From Candidatus Latescibacterota bacterium (lineage in GTDB: Bacteria; JAAXHH01): a stretch of 64,000 nucleotides of DNA. Position 1 is the first letter of the stretch; the number at the start of each line of letters is the position of its first letter. The notes beneath the pieces are model-generated. The model worked only from the letters and a program-made list of their open reading frames with translations. It searched no databases and had not been told where the DNA came from. The position numbers and the translations under genes were made by a program. Where the stretch lies: contig JAJEEG010000006.1 in NCBI GenBank assembly GCA_022821085.1, forward strand, positions 1,881,330-1,945,329. Reading direction: 5' to 3'. Of the stretch, positions 6,683 through 15,210 are shown one piece after another.

Positions 6683-9388
6683 ATGACTACGCCCATGTAC
6701 ATGCTCGCCGACGACCTCGCCGGCGCTCACGACGTGGCGGTCCCTTTCGCGAAACGGGGCTTCGCCGTAGCCGTGCCGACCTGTCCGGACCGGCTGGATC
6801 AATTCGATTCGGCGGACCTGGTCGTGCTGAACACGGACACCCGTTCCTGCAGCGAGACGAAAGCCGCCGATCACGTGGGGGCGGCCTGCGAAGCGATACG
6901 GGCCCGGTCGGGCGCGTTGATTTACAAGAAGATCGACTCGACGCTCAGGGGCCATGTAGGGTTCGAAATCGACCTCGTCAGCGACCTGATGGACTTCAGT
7001 CTGGTGGTTTGCGCTCCCGCATTTCCTGAACTGGGACGGACGACGGTGGGCGGATATCAGCTGCTAGGCGGCCTGCCCATCAGCGGTGCGGACATGGCGG
7101 GCCCCGACATCCCACCGCAACATGCCTTTATCCCGGATCTTCTGGGCAATGGTTCCGGCAGGGCCAGAGCCCGCATCGATTTAAAAACCGTCCATGGCGG
7201 TACGGCAGCAATCGGAGGGGCGCTTGACGAAATCAAGGCTGCGCCGGGGACCACGGTGGTGGTGGATATGGCGGATCCAATGAGATGGGAGGGGCTGCTG
7301 GACGCGGTTTCTGAGCACCTTGGAGCGTCCGGGGACAGGCGATCTTCAACGCCTGCGGCGGGTTCGGTACTGCTCTGCGGCTCCGGCGGAATGGCCGGCG
7401 CCCTCGCCGAATGGTTGGCGCTCACGTGGAAGCCGCGGGCCTCCTCAACCCGGACACAGCGGCCATCGTCCAGGAAGCCGATCGTTGCCGCACCCTCGCC
7501 ACCGCTGAAGAATGGTCCCGTGCTTGTCTTCGCGTGCAGTCTCCACGCCGCGACCTCCCGACAGGTCGAGCGGATTGGCGGCCGGAAATCGAACGCCGTC
7601 TGCCCCTTCGATCCGCTGTCGATCGTGGACGACCGGAAGCGGACAGGTGAGTTGGATCGACTGACTGCAAGCGCCGCGAAGGCCATGGAAAACGGGCGGA
7701 ACGCGGTCGTGACTCCCCTGCGCCCGGACCAAGCGGACCGTTCGGAGCGGCGTGTGTGGATCCATAAACTGGCCGAGAAGGCCGCCGGGCGCGATCCGGC
7801 ATCGGAGGTTATCGAAAACCTGGGCGAAGTCGCCCGCAGGCTGTTCACGAAGGCAAATCCGGGTGGCCTCGTGCTCACGGGCGGAGAAACCGCCGGCCGC
7901 GTCTTTCAGGAATTGCATGCCGATGGCGCCTGGATATGCGAGGAAATCGACGCGGGTATTGGCCGAGCGGTCGTCGCGGGGGGACCCCGTGACGGCATGG
8001 GCCTGGTCATCAAGCCCGGATCCTTCGGCAACGAACACACGCTGGCGAAGGCCGTGGAACGCCTCTCCCCGGGCGCCGGCGACACCGAGGCCGGCGACAC
8101 ACCTGACCGGAACGCCGGCGCCGGCGATCCCGAGACCGGCGACACACCTGCCCGGAACGCCGGGGCCGGCGACCCCAAGGCCGGGAACACTGAGGCCGAT
8201 GTCCCCGAGGCCGGGAAGACCGAGGCCGGCGACACCCCGCTTGGCATCACCGGTCCCGACGGTAAACGGGCAGCGGGCAACCGAAAAGGAACCGGTACAG
8301 ATGAACGCCCGGTCATCGGAATCACCATGGGCGATCCGAACGGCGTGGGGCCGGAGGTCATCGTAAAGATCCTGTCGCAGGAATGGGTCTACGAACGGTG
8401 CCGGCCGCTGGTCATCGGGCACGATGAAGTCATACGCCAGGCCCTGCCGCTGGCCCGGGCCGCCGCCGCCGAAGCCGAAGTCCAGGGCGGCCGAAGTCAG
8501 GACTCATGCCTGGACGTCCATCCGATCGACCATCCCGATGCTGGCCTGTTCCGCCACGGCGCGATCGACGTCATAAACACGGCGGAAGTTGAAATCGATA
8601 GACTGGTTCCGGGCCGTGTGCAGTCCGAAGCCGGGCGCCTTGCCGTGGAATCCGTGAAGCGGGCCGCCCGAATGGCGATGGCCGGCGATATCGCAGCCAT
8701 CGTCACTGCGCCGATCAACAAGGAAGCCATGGGCCATGCCGGATACGACTACGCCGGCCACACCGAATTGCTGGCCGAAATCACCGGAACGAAGCGTTTC
8801 CGGCTCGCGCTGGCTTTCGACGGGATCCTGGTCTCTCACGCGACGACCCACGTCTCCCTGCGAGACGCCATCGACCGGCTGTCCGAGGAAGAGATCCTCA
8901 TCACCATTGACCTGGTCGGCAACGCGCTGGCCGGCATGGGCGTGGCGGCGCCGCGGATCGCCGTCTGCGGACTGAATCCCCATGCGGGCGAGGGCGGTCT
9001 CTTTGGCGACGAGGAGATCCGTATCATCGCGCCTGCACTCGAAAATGTGCGTGAGAAAGTCGGCGCCCGGGGTTGGCGGATCACGGGTCCTCTGCCGCCG
9101 GACACCGTGTTCATGCGGGCCCGGAAGGGCGATTTCGACGGGATCATCGGCATGTATCACGACCAGGGACATATCCCGGTCAAGGCCATCGCCTTCGACC
9201 GCACCGTGAACGTGACCCTCGGCCTTCCGATCATCCGAACCTCCGTGGATCACGGTACGGCCTTCGATATTGCGGGCAGAGGCGCAGCCGACGCGGGCAA
9301 CCTGGGCGAGGCACTTCGTATGGCCGTGAAGCTTGTCGGCGAACAGTGGTCCATCGGAGACGGGCAAGGAACACGGAGCGCGTCATGA
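6683..9388 (+). CDS. DUF1537 four-carbon acid sugar kinase fused to PdxA2-type dehydrogenase
   Basis: A 901-residue two-domain protein. Residues 1 to about 450 are a DUF1537 (OtnK/DtnK-like) ATP-dependent kinase: LADDLAGAHDVAVPFAKRG at the start, KKIDSTLRGHVGFEID, and a C-terminal GLVLTGGETAGRVFQEL nucleotide-binding loop. Residues from about 543 are PdxA-like: ITMGDPNGVGPEV, then GHTELLAEITG, and YHDQGHIPVK with SVDHGTAFDIAG near the end, which hold the divalent-metal histidines. In separate-gene form DUF1537 kinases phosphorylate D-threonate or D-erythronate, and PdxA2 oxidises and decarboxylates the 4-phosphate to dihydroxyacetone phosphate, so the fusion would join consecutive steps. A 55-residue Ala/Gly/Asp/Pro repeat links the halves. 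ATG 6683 is used rather than TTG 6680. The stop overlaps the next start by 4 bp. Confidence 0.9.
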   Translation: MTTPMYMLADDLAGAHDVAVPFAKRGFAVAVPTCPDRLDQFDSADLVVLNTDTRSCSETKAADHVGAACEAIRARSGALIYKKIDSTLRGHVGFEIDLVSDLMDFSLVVCAPAFPELGRTTVGGYQLLGGLPISGADMAGPDIPPQHAFIPDLLGNGSGRARARIDLKTVHGGTAAIGGALDEIKAAPGTTVVVDMADPMRWEGLLDAVSEHLGASGDRRSSTPAAGSVLLCGSGGMAGALAEWLALTWKPRASSTRTQRPSSRKPIVAAPSPPLKNGPVLVFACSLHAATSRQVERIGGRKSNAVCPFDPLSIVDDRKRTGELDRLTASAAKAMENGRNAVVTPLRPDQADRSERRVWIHKLAEKAAGRDPASEVIENLGEVARRLFTKANPGGLVLTGGETAGRVFQELHADGAWICEEIDAGIGRAVVAGGPRDGMGLVIKPGSFGNEHTLAKAVERLSPGAGDTEAGDTPDRNAGAGDPETGDTPARNAGAGDPKAGNTEADVPEAGKTEAGDTPLGITGPDGKRAAGNRKGTGTDERPVIGITMGDPNGVGPEVIVKILSQEWVYERCRPLVIGHDEVIRQALPLARAAAAEAEVQGGRSQDSCLDVHPIDHPDAGLFRHGAIDVINTAEVEIDRLVPGRVQSEAGRLAVESVKRAARMAMAGDIAAIVTAPINKEAMGHAGYDYAGHTELLAEITGTKRFRLALAFDGILVSHATTHVSLRDAIDRLSEEEILITIDLVGNALAGMGVAAPRIAVCGLNPHAGEGGLFGDEEIRIIAPALENVREKVGARGWRITGPLPPDTVFMRARKGDFDGIIGMYHDQGHIPVKAIAFDRTVNVTLGLPIIRTSVDHGTAFDIAGRGAADAGNLGEALRMAVKLVGEQWSIGDGQGTRSAS
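8077..8245 (+). repeat. Degenerate in-frame repeat coding for the fusion linker
   Basis: Imperfect units built on GCCGG-GAC-AC blocks encode A-G-D-T/P-x-A/T-G-type peptides between the kinase and dehydrogenase domains. The sequence is low complexity, stays in frame, and forms a flexible acidic linker of about 55 residues. The copies differ enough that no exact unit count is given. Confidence 0.75.
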
Positions 9389-11145
9389 AATCGAAACTGC
9401 GGGTGGCGGGAGAATCGGCGGGAAGATCGGCAGAAGGATCGGCAGGAGGATCGGCAGAAGGATCGGCGGGGCGACGATATCCGGTCTTACTGGCAGCCAC
9501 GCTGTTGGTGTGCGCGGGCATGCTTCTGGCCGAAGCCGTCCCGCTGATCCCCCAGGACACCGACCCCGTCTTCAACGCCATCGGCAAGCGGATGCCGCCC
9601 GATGCGGCGCCCCTGGAATTCCAGACCTACCGGTTCATGCGGGACGAGCCCCGCAGTCTGGACGTCAGCGTCAATCTCTACGTGGGGCAGTGGAACGAGT
9701 TCCTCTTCGAGACCCTGGTCGCCAAGGACGAAAACGGCGACCTCATCCCGGCGGCGGCCGATCGCTGGGAAGTTTCTCCCGACGGCAAGACCTGGACCTT
9801 CTATCTGCGCAAAACGGGACGGTGGAGCGACGGCCGGCCCGTCACGGCCCACGACTTCGTCTATACGTTCCGCAGGTCCCTCTCCTACGAGACCGCCAAT
9901 CCATACGCAGCGTTCTACAGCGACATCGTGGGCGCGACGACCTACAGCCAGACCCCGAATGCCGATCCGGAACTGCTGGGCGTCAGGGCCGTCGACGACC
10001 ATACGCTGACCTTCGAAACCACCCATCCGGCGCCGTACCTGGGACTCATTCTGTCCGTCCCTACCTCCATGCCGGTGCCCCGGTGGCAGGTGGAGAAGCA
10101 CGGACCCCGGTGGACCGAGGAAGGGAACTGCGTGACCAATTCAAGCTACAGGCTGACGGAATGGAAGCACGGCAGTCACATGAACTTCGAGCTCGATCCC
10201 TATTACGACGGCCCCATCAAGGGATACGTGGAAAAGATCCACCGCGTCTTCCGCCATCCGTCCACGGCCAACCTGCTTCCCTACGAAAACGACGAGGTGG
10301 GATTCGCCGAGGTACAGGCCAACGAGTTGATCCGTGTGCGGCGCGACCCGGAGCTGAGCTCGGAACTTGTCTCCAATCCGACCGACGGCACGTGGTACAT
10401 CTTCTTCAATACACGGAATCCACCCTTTGACGACGCCCGGGTCCGGCGCGCCATCGCCCGGGCCATCGACCGGGAAACGATCTGCCGCGTAGTCCTGCAC
10501 GGCGCCGCCGTTCCCGCCTATTCCATGCTGCCGGTCACCTTCGACGCCCACGGCGACTACAAAGCCTACCAGGATTTCGATCCCGAAAAAGCGCGGCAGC
10601 TGCTGGCCGAGGCGGGGTATCCCGGCGGCCGGGGATTCCCGGTGATGGAGATGTGGCTGAGGCAACCGAGACCCGATATCCGGATGGTCGCGGAGGTGAT
10701 CCAGGGCATGCTGCGGGAACACCTGGGCATCGGCATCACGTTCCGCAGCGCCGATTACCCGGTATTTACCAACTACATGTTCAACTGGAACATCAACCTG
10801 GGGTTGGTACCCTTCTTCGGGGACTACCGGGATCCCAAGAACATGCTGGACATGATCTGGCGCCCCGGATCGCGCGGGCGCAGCCGCCACGATTTCGAAC
10901 ACGCGGAATTCGAGGCGTTGCTGGACGCGGCGGACCAGGAGCTGGATCCGGGAAGAAGGACGGAGATCATTCGCCGGGCCGAGCGCGTCCTGGTCGAGGA
11001 GGCGGGGGCCGCCTTCGTCTTCCATCCCATGGCGAACCATCTCTTCAAGCCATGGCTCAGGGGACTCAAGACCAACCGGTTCGGCGGCAAGACCGTGATC
11101 TTCACGGATCTCTATATCGGCGAGGATTTTCCCGGTGCGAGGTAG
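9385..11145 (+). CDS. Peptide/solute ABC transporter substrate-binding protein (OppA/DppA family, SBP_bac_5)
   Basis: A 586-residue family-5 solute-binding protein. After a repeat-rich N-terminal stretch (about residues 6-30) comes a hydrophobic segment, YPVLLAATLLVCAGMLLAEA, that serves as signal peptide or anchor. The mature part shows the family landmarks: a DVSVNLYVGQWNEFLFETLV start, DRWEVSPDGKTWTFYLRK, the W-S-D-G-x-P-V-T-A-H-D-F motif, and DPEKARQLLAEAGYPGG. It should capture an oligopeptide or other small solute in the periplasm, but the permease and ATPase genes are not adjacent. ATG 9385 overlaps the preceding stop (ATGA), indicating translational coupling to the kinase/dehydrogenase gene, so the solute may feed that pathway. 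The long n-region of the signal peptide is odd. Confidence 0.88.
   Translation: MKSKLRVAGESAGRSAEGSAGGSAEGSAGRRYPVLLAATLLVCAGMLLAEAVPLIPQDTDPVFNAIGKRMPPDAAPLEFQTYRFMRDEPRSLDVSVNLYVGQWNEFLFETLVAKDENGDLIPAAADRWEVSPDGKTWTFYLRKTGRWSDGRPVTAHDFVYTFRRSLSYETANPYAAFYSDIVGATTYSQTPNADPELLGVRAVDDHTLTFETTHPAPYLGLILSVPTSMPVPRWQVEKHGPRWTEEGNCVTNSSYRLTEWKHGSHMNFELDPYYDGPIKGYVEKIHRVFRHPSTANLLPYENDEVGFAEVQANELIRVRRDPELSSELVSNPTDGTWYIFFNTRNPPFDDARVRRAIARAIDRETICRVVLHGAAVPAYSMLPVTFDAHGDYKAYQDFDPEKARQLLAEAGYPGGRGFPVMEMWLRQPRPDIRMVAEVIQGMLREHLGIGITFRSADYPVFTNYMFNWNINLGLVPFFGDYRDPKNMLDMIWRPGSRGRSRHDFEHAEFEALLDAADQELDPGRRTEIIRRAERVLVEEAGAAFVFHPMANHLFKPWLRGLKTNRFGGKTVIFTDLYIGEDFPGAR
9409..9473 (+). repeat. In-frame 12-bp minisatellite at the N-terminus of the binding protein
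   Basis: About five units of GGAAGATCGGCA/GAAGGATCGGCA-type 12-mers encode a run of Gly-Ser-Ala-Glu/Gly tetrapeptides directly before the signal-anchor helix. The copies alternate between A-E-G-S and A-G-G-S, so the array looks recent. Confidence 0.85.
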
Positions 11146-11268
11146 GACTTCGGGGCGTGACGGCGCAAGACCTGCGAAGCGTCCAGAGGGGACACTCGTC
11201 CCAAGGGGACGCGCGCTGCCTTCAGGGGCCCTGAGGCCGCCGGGCCGCCGGACTGCCGGGCCGCCCGG

Positions 11269-11358
11269 TTACTTCTTCTTATGCCTGTCGGCCCGCAAGC
11301 GTTTCTTGCGCTTGTGGGTAGCGATCTTCGACCGCTTGCGCTTCTTACCACTCGGCAC
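11269..11358 (-). CDS. AURKAIP1/COX24-domain small basic protein
   Basis: A 29-residue protein reading VPSGKKRKRSKIATHKRKKR and ending LRADRHKKK; 18 of 29 residues are Lys, Arg or His. This matches the tiny AURKAIP1/COX24-domain proteins of Bacteroidota and relatives, whose mitochondrial relatives are ribosome-associated, so a small-subunit ribosomal role is likely by analogy. The GTG start at 11358 is preceded by CCAGGGAGACAGTC, with AGGGAG as a good ribosome site. The gene lies 15 bp downstream of the HU gene in the same direction and probably shares its transcript. It is below the length cut-off of usual gene callers and is easily missed. The extreme Lys/Arg content and motif order make chance unlikely. 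Confidence 0.85.
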   Translation of the reverse strand: MPSGKKRKRSKIATHKRKKRLRADRHKKK

Positions 11359-11373
11359 GACTGTCTCCCTGGG

Positions 11374-11655
11374 TTAGTTTTCCTTCTGTACTCGGTTTTT
11401 AAGATGATCTGACGGTTTGAAAACCGGCACCACGCACGGTGGAATCCGTATCCCCGTTCCGGTTTTCGGATTGCGGGCGACGCGCGCCTTCCTTTCCTTC
11501 ACCTTGAAAATGCCGAAGCCACGCAGTTCGATCTTCTCGCCCCTTCCCAGCGCGGATGAGATCGAATCCAGCAACGCGTTCAGCACTTCCGCGGTGTCCA
11601 CCTTGGTCATCCCGGTGGATTGTGCGATGCGAGCCACGATATCGGCCTTAGTCAT
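11374..11655 (-). CDS. HU/IHF-family DNA-binding protein
   Basis: A 93-residue histone-like protein that bends and compacts DNA as a dimer. It begins MTKADIVARIAQSTGMTK, contains the core GEKIELRGFGIFKVKERKAR, and has the DNA-intercalating arm ARNPKTGTGIRIP with the conserved proline and the C-terminal VPVFKPSDHLKNRV. All HU/IHF landmarks are present at the normal length. It follows sppA by 31 bp and precedes the COX24-like gene by 15 bp, so the three are likely co-transcribed. HU and IHF subunits cannot be separated with confidence by eye. Confidence 0.95.
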   Translation of the reverse strand: MTKADIVARIAQSTGMTKVDTAEVLNALLDSISSALGRGEKIELRGFGIFKVKERKARVARNPKTGTGIRIPPCVVPVFKPSDHLKNRVQKEN

Positions 11656-11686
11656 ACCAATCTCCTTGATCGTAGATGCTGCCGCT

Positions 11687-12565
11687 TTATCGATACCGGT
11701 ATTCGACGACGCCCGGTGAATACAGACCGGTCATCATCTCCATGTTATCCATCAACATCTCGAAAAACGTCTTGGGCCGCTGCCGGACCACGCTGGGTTT
11801 TTCCGGAAGGCCGGCCATCCTGCCGGCCAGGGCGATCGCGTCCTGGTAGGTACCCAGGCGGTCCACGAGACCGAGGGGCAGCGCCTGGTTTCCGGTGTAT
11901 ATCCGTCCGTCCGCCCGTTCGACCACCTCTTCGCGGGAAAGCGGCCTGTAGCTGGCTACCGCGCCGACAAACTGGTCGTACACGTCGTCGACCACGGACT
12001 GCACGATCCCCATCTCCTCGTCGGTCATGCTGCGGCTCAACGAACCAATGTCCTTGTGCCGGCCGCTTTTGACGACCTGCCAGTCGATGCCGATCCTTTC
12101 GAACAGGTCTTCCGCACTCGGCGCGACGGTGATTACGCCGATACTACCGGTTATGGTGCCCGGGTTGGCCACGATGGAATCGGCCGCGCAGGCGATGTAG
12201 TATCCGCCCGATGCCGCCACGCTGCCCATGGACGCTACGATGATCTTGCCCGCTTCCCGGGTCTTTCGCAGTTCGTCGAAGATCTCCTGCGTGGGGGCTA
12301 CGGCGCCGCCGGGGCTGTCGATGCGGAGCACGATGGCCCGCACGGAATCGTCCTCGCGGTACTTGACGATCTGCTTGACCGTGTCATCGGCCCGGGTGAT
12401 CGGACCCCGGACTTCGACCAGTGCGACCCGGCCGCCGCCCATGCCGGAAAGGGAACTTTCGCTGCTCAGCATGGGACCGGCGATAAGTAGCAACATGACG
12501 ATAACGATAACCAGTACCCCGCCACCGAGCAGGCCACCGATTATCCAGTCTGATTTCCGCGCCAT
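11687..12565 (-). CDS. sppA: Signal peptide peptidase SppA (single-domain type)
   Basis: A 292-residue membrane-anchored serine protease that degrades cleaved signal peptides. A single transmembrane helix (about residues 8-30, Gly/Val/Ile/Leu rich) follows an Arg-Lys start, so the catalytic domain is periplasmic. The ClpP-fold core shows LRIDSPGGAVAPTQEI, the nucleophile S119 in MGSVAASGGYY, and the general-base region VKSGRHKDIGS (K166 probable, K171 possible) of the Ser-Lys dyad. The length is that of the short SppA found in Gram-positives and many other phyla, not the duplicated 600-residue E. coli form. It lies upstream of HU in the same direction. Confidence 0.93.
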   Translation of the reverse strand: MARKSDWIIGGLLGGGVLVIVIVMLLLIAGPMLSSESSLSGMGGGRVALVEVRGPITRADDTVKQIVKYREDDSVRAIVLRIDSPGGAVAPTQEIFDELRKTREAGKIIVASMGSVAASGGYYIACAADSIVANPGTITGSIGVITVAPSAEDLFERIGIDWQVVKSGRHKDIGSLSRSMTDEEMGIVQSVVDDVYDQFVGAVASYRPLSREEVVERADGRIYTGNQALPLGLVDRLGTYQDAIALAGRMAGLPEKPSVVRQRPKTFFEMLMDNMEMMTGLYSPGVVEYRYR

Positions 12566-12679
12566 GACAACGCTCCGCTATCCCGCGTCACATTCGAATT
12601 CGGGTTCAATCCCGGACCGTCTCCGGACCGGAATATCCGTGACCAAAATATCACGTTAGTATAAGAATGTCAATGACTT

Positions 12680-14527
12680 TTAAGAGTCGGAAGGGTCGAT
12701 GCGGAGCCGGTCTCCGGGATGTATGGCGGTGCGCCTGCCCAAACCGTTCGTCCTGCGCAGTGCGCTCACGGTCACATTGTGGGCCCGTGCGATTTCCCAG
12801 AGGGTGTCGCCCGGTTTTACGGTGTAGATGATGGCGTCCGATGCCGCCGCTCCGCCCGCGCCGCGGTTCGGTCCGCTTCCCGTCCCGGGCGTTCCGGTCG
12901 GCGTCGAACCGCTGCCACCCGCGTTGCTGCTCGGGCGCGGTATATAGATGGTCAGGCTGCGGCCCGCGATGATGTCTCCCGGGTTGTTCAGCTTGTTCCA
13001 GTCCTGCAGGTTGGCCATCGAGACGCCGTATCTCCTGCTGATTCGAGCCAGCGTATCACCCCGGCGGATCCGGTAGGAGATGGCCTGATGGGTCGCGGGG
13101 TCGGGCGGCGGGACGTCTCGGGGCCGCCGATTGGCGATGGATGAATTCGACGAACGGATCGATGAGCCGAAAAGGGGTATGGCGAGCACCTGGCCGATCC
13201 GCAGCCGGTTCGGGCGGCGGATGTTGTTCTCCGTGATGATATCCCCCGTACGCACGCCGAACCGGCGGGAAATCCGTCCCAGCGTGTCTCCACGCCGGAC
13301 CCGGTAGAACGTCATCTCGGAAGGATCGGGGCCAGGCGGTTCGATGCCGGCCCACGCGGCGTAGGAACGCCTGGTGCCCAGCGGCACGTTGAGATCGAAC
13401 CCCGGCACGGCCTTCCAACGCCGCAATTCCGGATTCAGTTCACGCAGCTTTTCAACCTCGATCTTCATGCCCTCGGCCACTTCTTCCAGTACCATGGCGC
13501 GCTGCACCGGGACGGACTCGTGTATCACCGGAAGGCCGCCCACGGGTTCGAATCCGTATGCTTCGGGCGACTTGGAGATAATGGCCGATGCCATGACGAA
13601 GGCCACGAAGGGAATCGAACGGCCGGGCAACCTCATGTTCCAGAGACTCAGGCTCCCCGACCGCTGCATGGGCTCGGATCCGGCATGATGGGCCGCCAGG
13701 ACGAGGTCCCAGCTGCCTAGCTCCAGGTAGAGGTCCTTGAACCTCGCCGCCGCCGCACGGGTGGACTTCTCCGGATCGTAACGCTCGTCGACCTCATCGT
13801 TCCGGGTCAGGCCGTAGCGTTCCGCGTCCGCCGGAGAAAGTTGCCAAAGGCCCGCCCCGCCTTCCCGGGAGCGCGCCCTGGGATCGAAGCCGCTTTCGAC
13901 CATGGCGACGTAGACCAGGTCGCCGGGCAAACCGGATCTGGAGAGATTCGACTGGATCATGGCCCGGTAGCGGTTCGTCCGGTCCAGCCATCCGGCGAAA
14001 ATGCCGGAAGCGTCGCTCCGCAGAACGTGGATCGCCCTTTTCACCTGGTCGTTGTAACTGATGGGAATGTCGAACCGGCCGAAATCGGGCCACGGAGGAT
14101 CGGGCGCCTCGACGCGGTCGAATTCATCGAGGTAGGGGGCGAGCTGGGAAAAACCGGCGGGGCCGGACTGTTCTTCGAGGTAAGTGTCCGCCGCAGCAAC
14201 CGCGCCCGGGGCGGCGGAACCGGTTGCGAGACCATCATCCCCCGCTACCGTTTCCGCGGACATTCCCCGATCGCCTTCAGTGGTCGTGGCAGTGGCCGTG
14301 GTCGTGGTCGTGGCCGCGCTCGTATCCGGGAAATGGAACGGCGAAAATAGAAAAACCGACGCTGAAATGGAAGAAGCGTCGGTCGGTGTATCCTCGGCGT
14401 CAAGGGGGGCCGCCCGGAGCAATGCGGGAGACGCGAGCAGTAAAAACAGGCAGATCGTCAGCCGGCTCCGGGTGCGAAAACGGCTGGTCGGTATACTGCG
14501 ATTAACTGTGCAGATGGTGCTGAGCAT
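12680..14527 (-). CDS. Lytic transglycosylase with three LysM domains (MltD-like)
   Basis: A 615-residue cell-wall enzyme expected to cleave the glycan strands of peptidoglycan. A signal peptide (about residues 20-40, LTICLFLLLASPALLRA) is followed by a Thr/Ala-rich linker, then an SLT domain with the catalytic E211 in VAMVESGFDPRARS and GAGLWQLSPADAERYGL. Three LysM modules follow, each with Y-x-V/I-R/K-x-G-D-T-L and an N-x-I/L core; Gly/Ser/Pro linkers separate them. This is the MltD architecture. The frame stays open to 14659, but ATG 14527 places the signal peptide correctly, and the upstream extension encodes a repetitive S-L-V-S-L-A-S-L-A-S stretch from a 9-bp repeat. No strong ribosome site was seen. 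Confidence 0.9.
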   Translation of the reverse strand: MLSTICTVNRSIPTSRFRTRSRLTICLFLLLASPALLRAAPLDAEDTPTDASSISASVFLFSPFHFPDTSAATTTTTATATTTEGDRGMSAETVAGDDGLATGSAAPGAVAAADTYLEEQSGPAGFSQLAPYLDEFDRVEAPDPPWPDFGRFDIPISYNDQVKRAIHVLRSDASGIFAGWLDRTNRYRAMIQSNLSRSGLPGDLVYVAMVESGFDPRARSREGGAGLWQLSPADAERYGLTRNDEVDERYDPEKSTRAAAARFKDLYLELGSWDLVLAAHHAGSEPMQRSGSLSLWNMRLPGRSIPFVAFVMASAIISKSPEAYGFEPVGGLPVIHESVPVQRAMVLEEVAEGMKIEVEKLRELNPELRRWKAVPGFDLNVPLGTRRSYAAWAGIEPPGPDPSEMTFYRVRRGDTLGRISRRFGVRTGDIITENNIRRPNRLRIGQVLAIPLFGSSIRSSNSSIANRRPRDVPPPDPATHQAISYRIRRGDTLARISRRYGVSMANLQDWNKLNNPGDIIAGRSLTIYIPRPSSNAGGSGSTPTGTPGTGSGPNRGAGGAAASDAIIYTVKPGDTLWEIARAHNVTVSALRRTNGLGRRTAIHPGDRLRIDPSDS

Positions 14528-14688
14528 AGTGCGCGCTGTATACGAGTAATCGACTGTGTATGATGGATCACTGCAAATCGATGCGCTGGCCAGACTGGCC
14601 AAGCTGACCAGGCTGACCGAGCTGACCGCAACCTCGGTCAATCCACCAGGGACCGCCACTTAAGGATGAGGTCGCCACCATCGGGTAG

Positions 14689-14761
14689 TGGAGCTGAGCG
14701 GGATCGAACCGCTGACCTCATGAATGCCATTCATGCGCTCTCCCAGCTGAGCTACAGCCCC
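14689..14761 (-). tRNA. tRNA-Ala (anticodon GGC)
   Basis: The minus strand folds into a full cloverleaf of 73 nt: acceptor GGGGCTG paired with CAGCTCC (one G-U pair), D-arm GCTC/GAGC, anticodon stem CATGA/TCATG around the loop ATGGCAT with anticodon GGC, and T-arm AGCGG-TTCGATC-CCGCT. The discriminator is A73. CCA is not encoded: the genome continues C-T-A after A73. The G3-U70 wobble, the main alanine identity element, is present. Confidence 0.96.
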
Positions 14762-14828
14762 TGACGCCGCACAAAATAGGAACGGCGAGTGCGACTGTCA
14801 AGGGAAACGTTGCGCGGATGGTGCCGGG

Positions 14829-15009
14829 GCGCGGGTGGAAGTTGTGGGGCGTCGGTGCCGCCGTGGCGCGGGTGTCGTGTGCGGGACGCGGGTGTCGTGT
14901 GCGGGGCGCGGGTGTCGTGTGCGGGGCGCGGGTGGAAGTTGTGGGGCGTCGGTGCCGCCGTGGCGCGGGTGTCGTGTGCGGGGCACGGGTGTCGTGTGCG
15001 GGGCATGTG
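14829..15009. repeat. Nested GC-rich minisatellite (20-bp units inside a 97-bp duplication)
   Basis: The block GGTGTCGTGTGCGGGGCGCG recurs at 20-bp spacing (14871, 14891, 14911, and again 14968, 14988). A longer segment beginning GCGCGGGTGGAAGTTGTGGG at 14829 is repeated at 14926, exactly 97 bp on, including the same flanking 20-mers. The array fills most of the 449-bp gap between the tRNA and the phosphatase fusion gene. No supported gene lies in that gap. There are no unique spacers, so it is not a CRISPR array. Confidence 0.9.
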
Positions 15010-15210
15010 TGCCGCCGGGGCGCTTAGCCGCTGCCGTGGATGAATGCGTTTGCGGACATGATCGGAAACACGGATATTTCTTGCGGTCGAAGGTTTGCCG
15101 GGTTATCGTCTGGGCGTCGGGCATTGAGGCGATGGTGCGACGGGACGACGGGGCGGCGGGGCGACGATAAACGGCCGCCTACACGATGACTGCCGAAAGG
15201 AAAGCGGTTC

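Noticed and set aside
14829-15009. Possible CRISPR array
   Set aside because: Units are directly adjacent or nested with no unique spacers, and no cas genes are present.
14689-15210. Integration site of a mobile element at tRNA-Ala
   Set aside because: No integrase, no duplicated tRNA end and no element genes; only the minisatellite is present.
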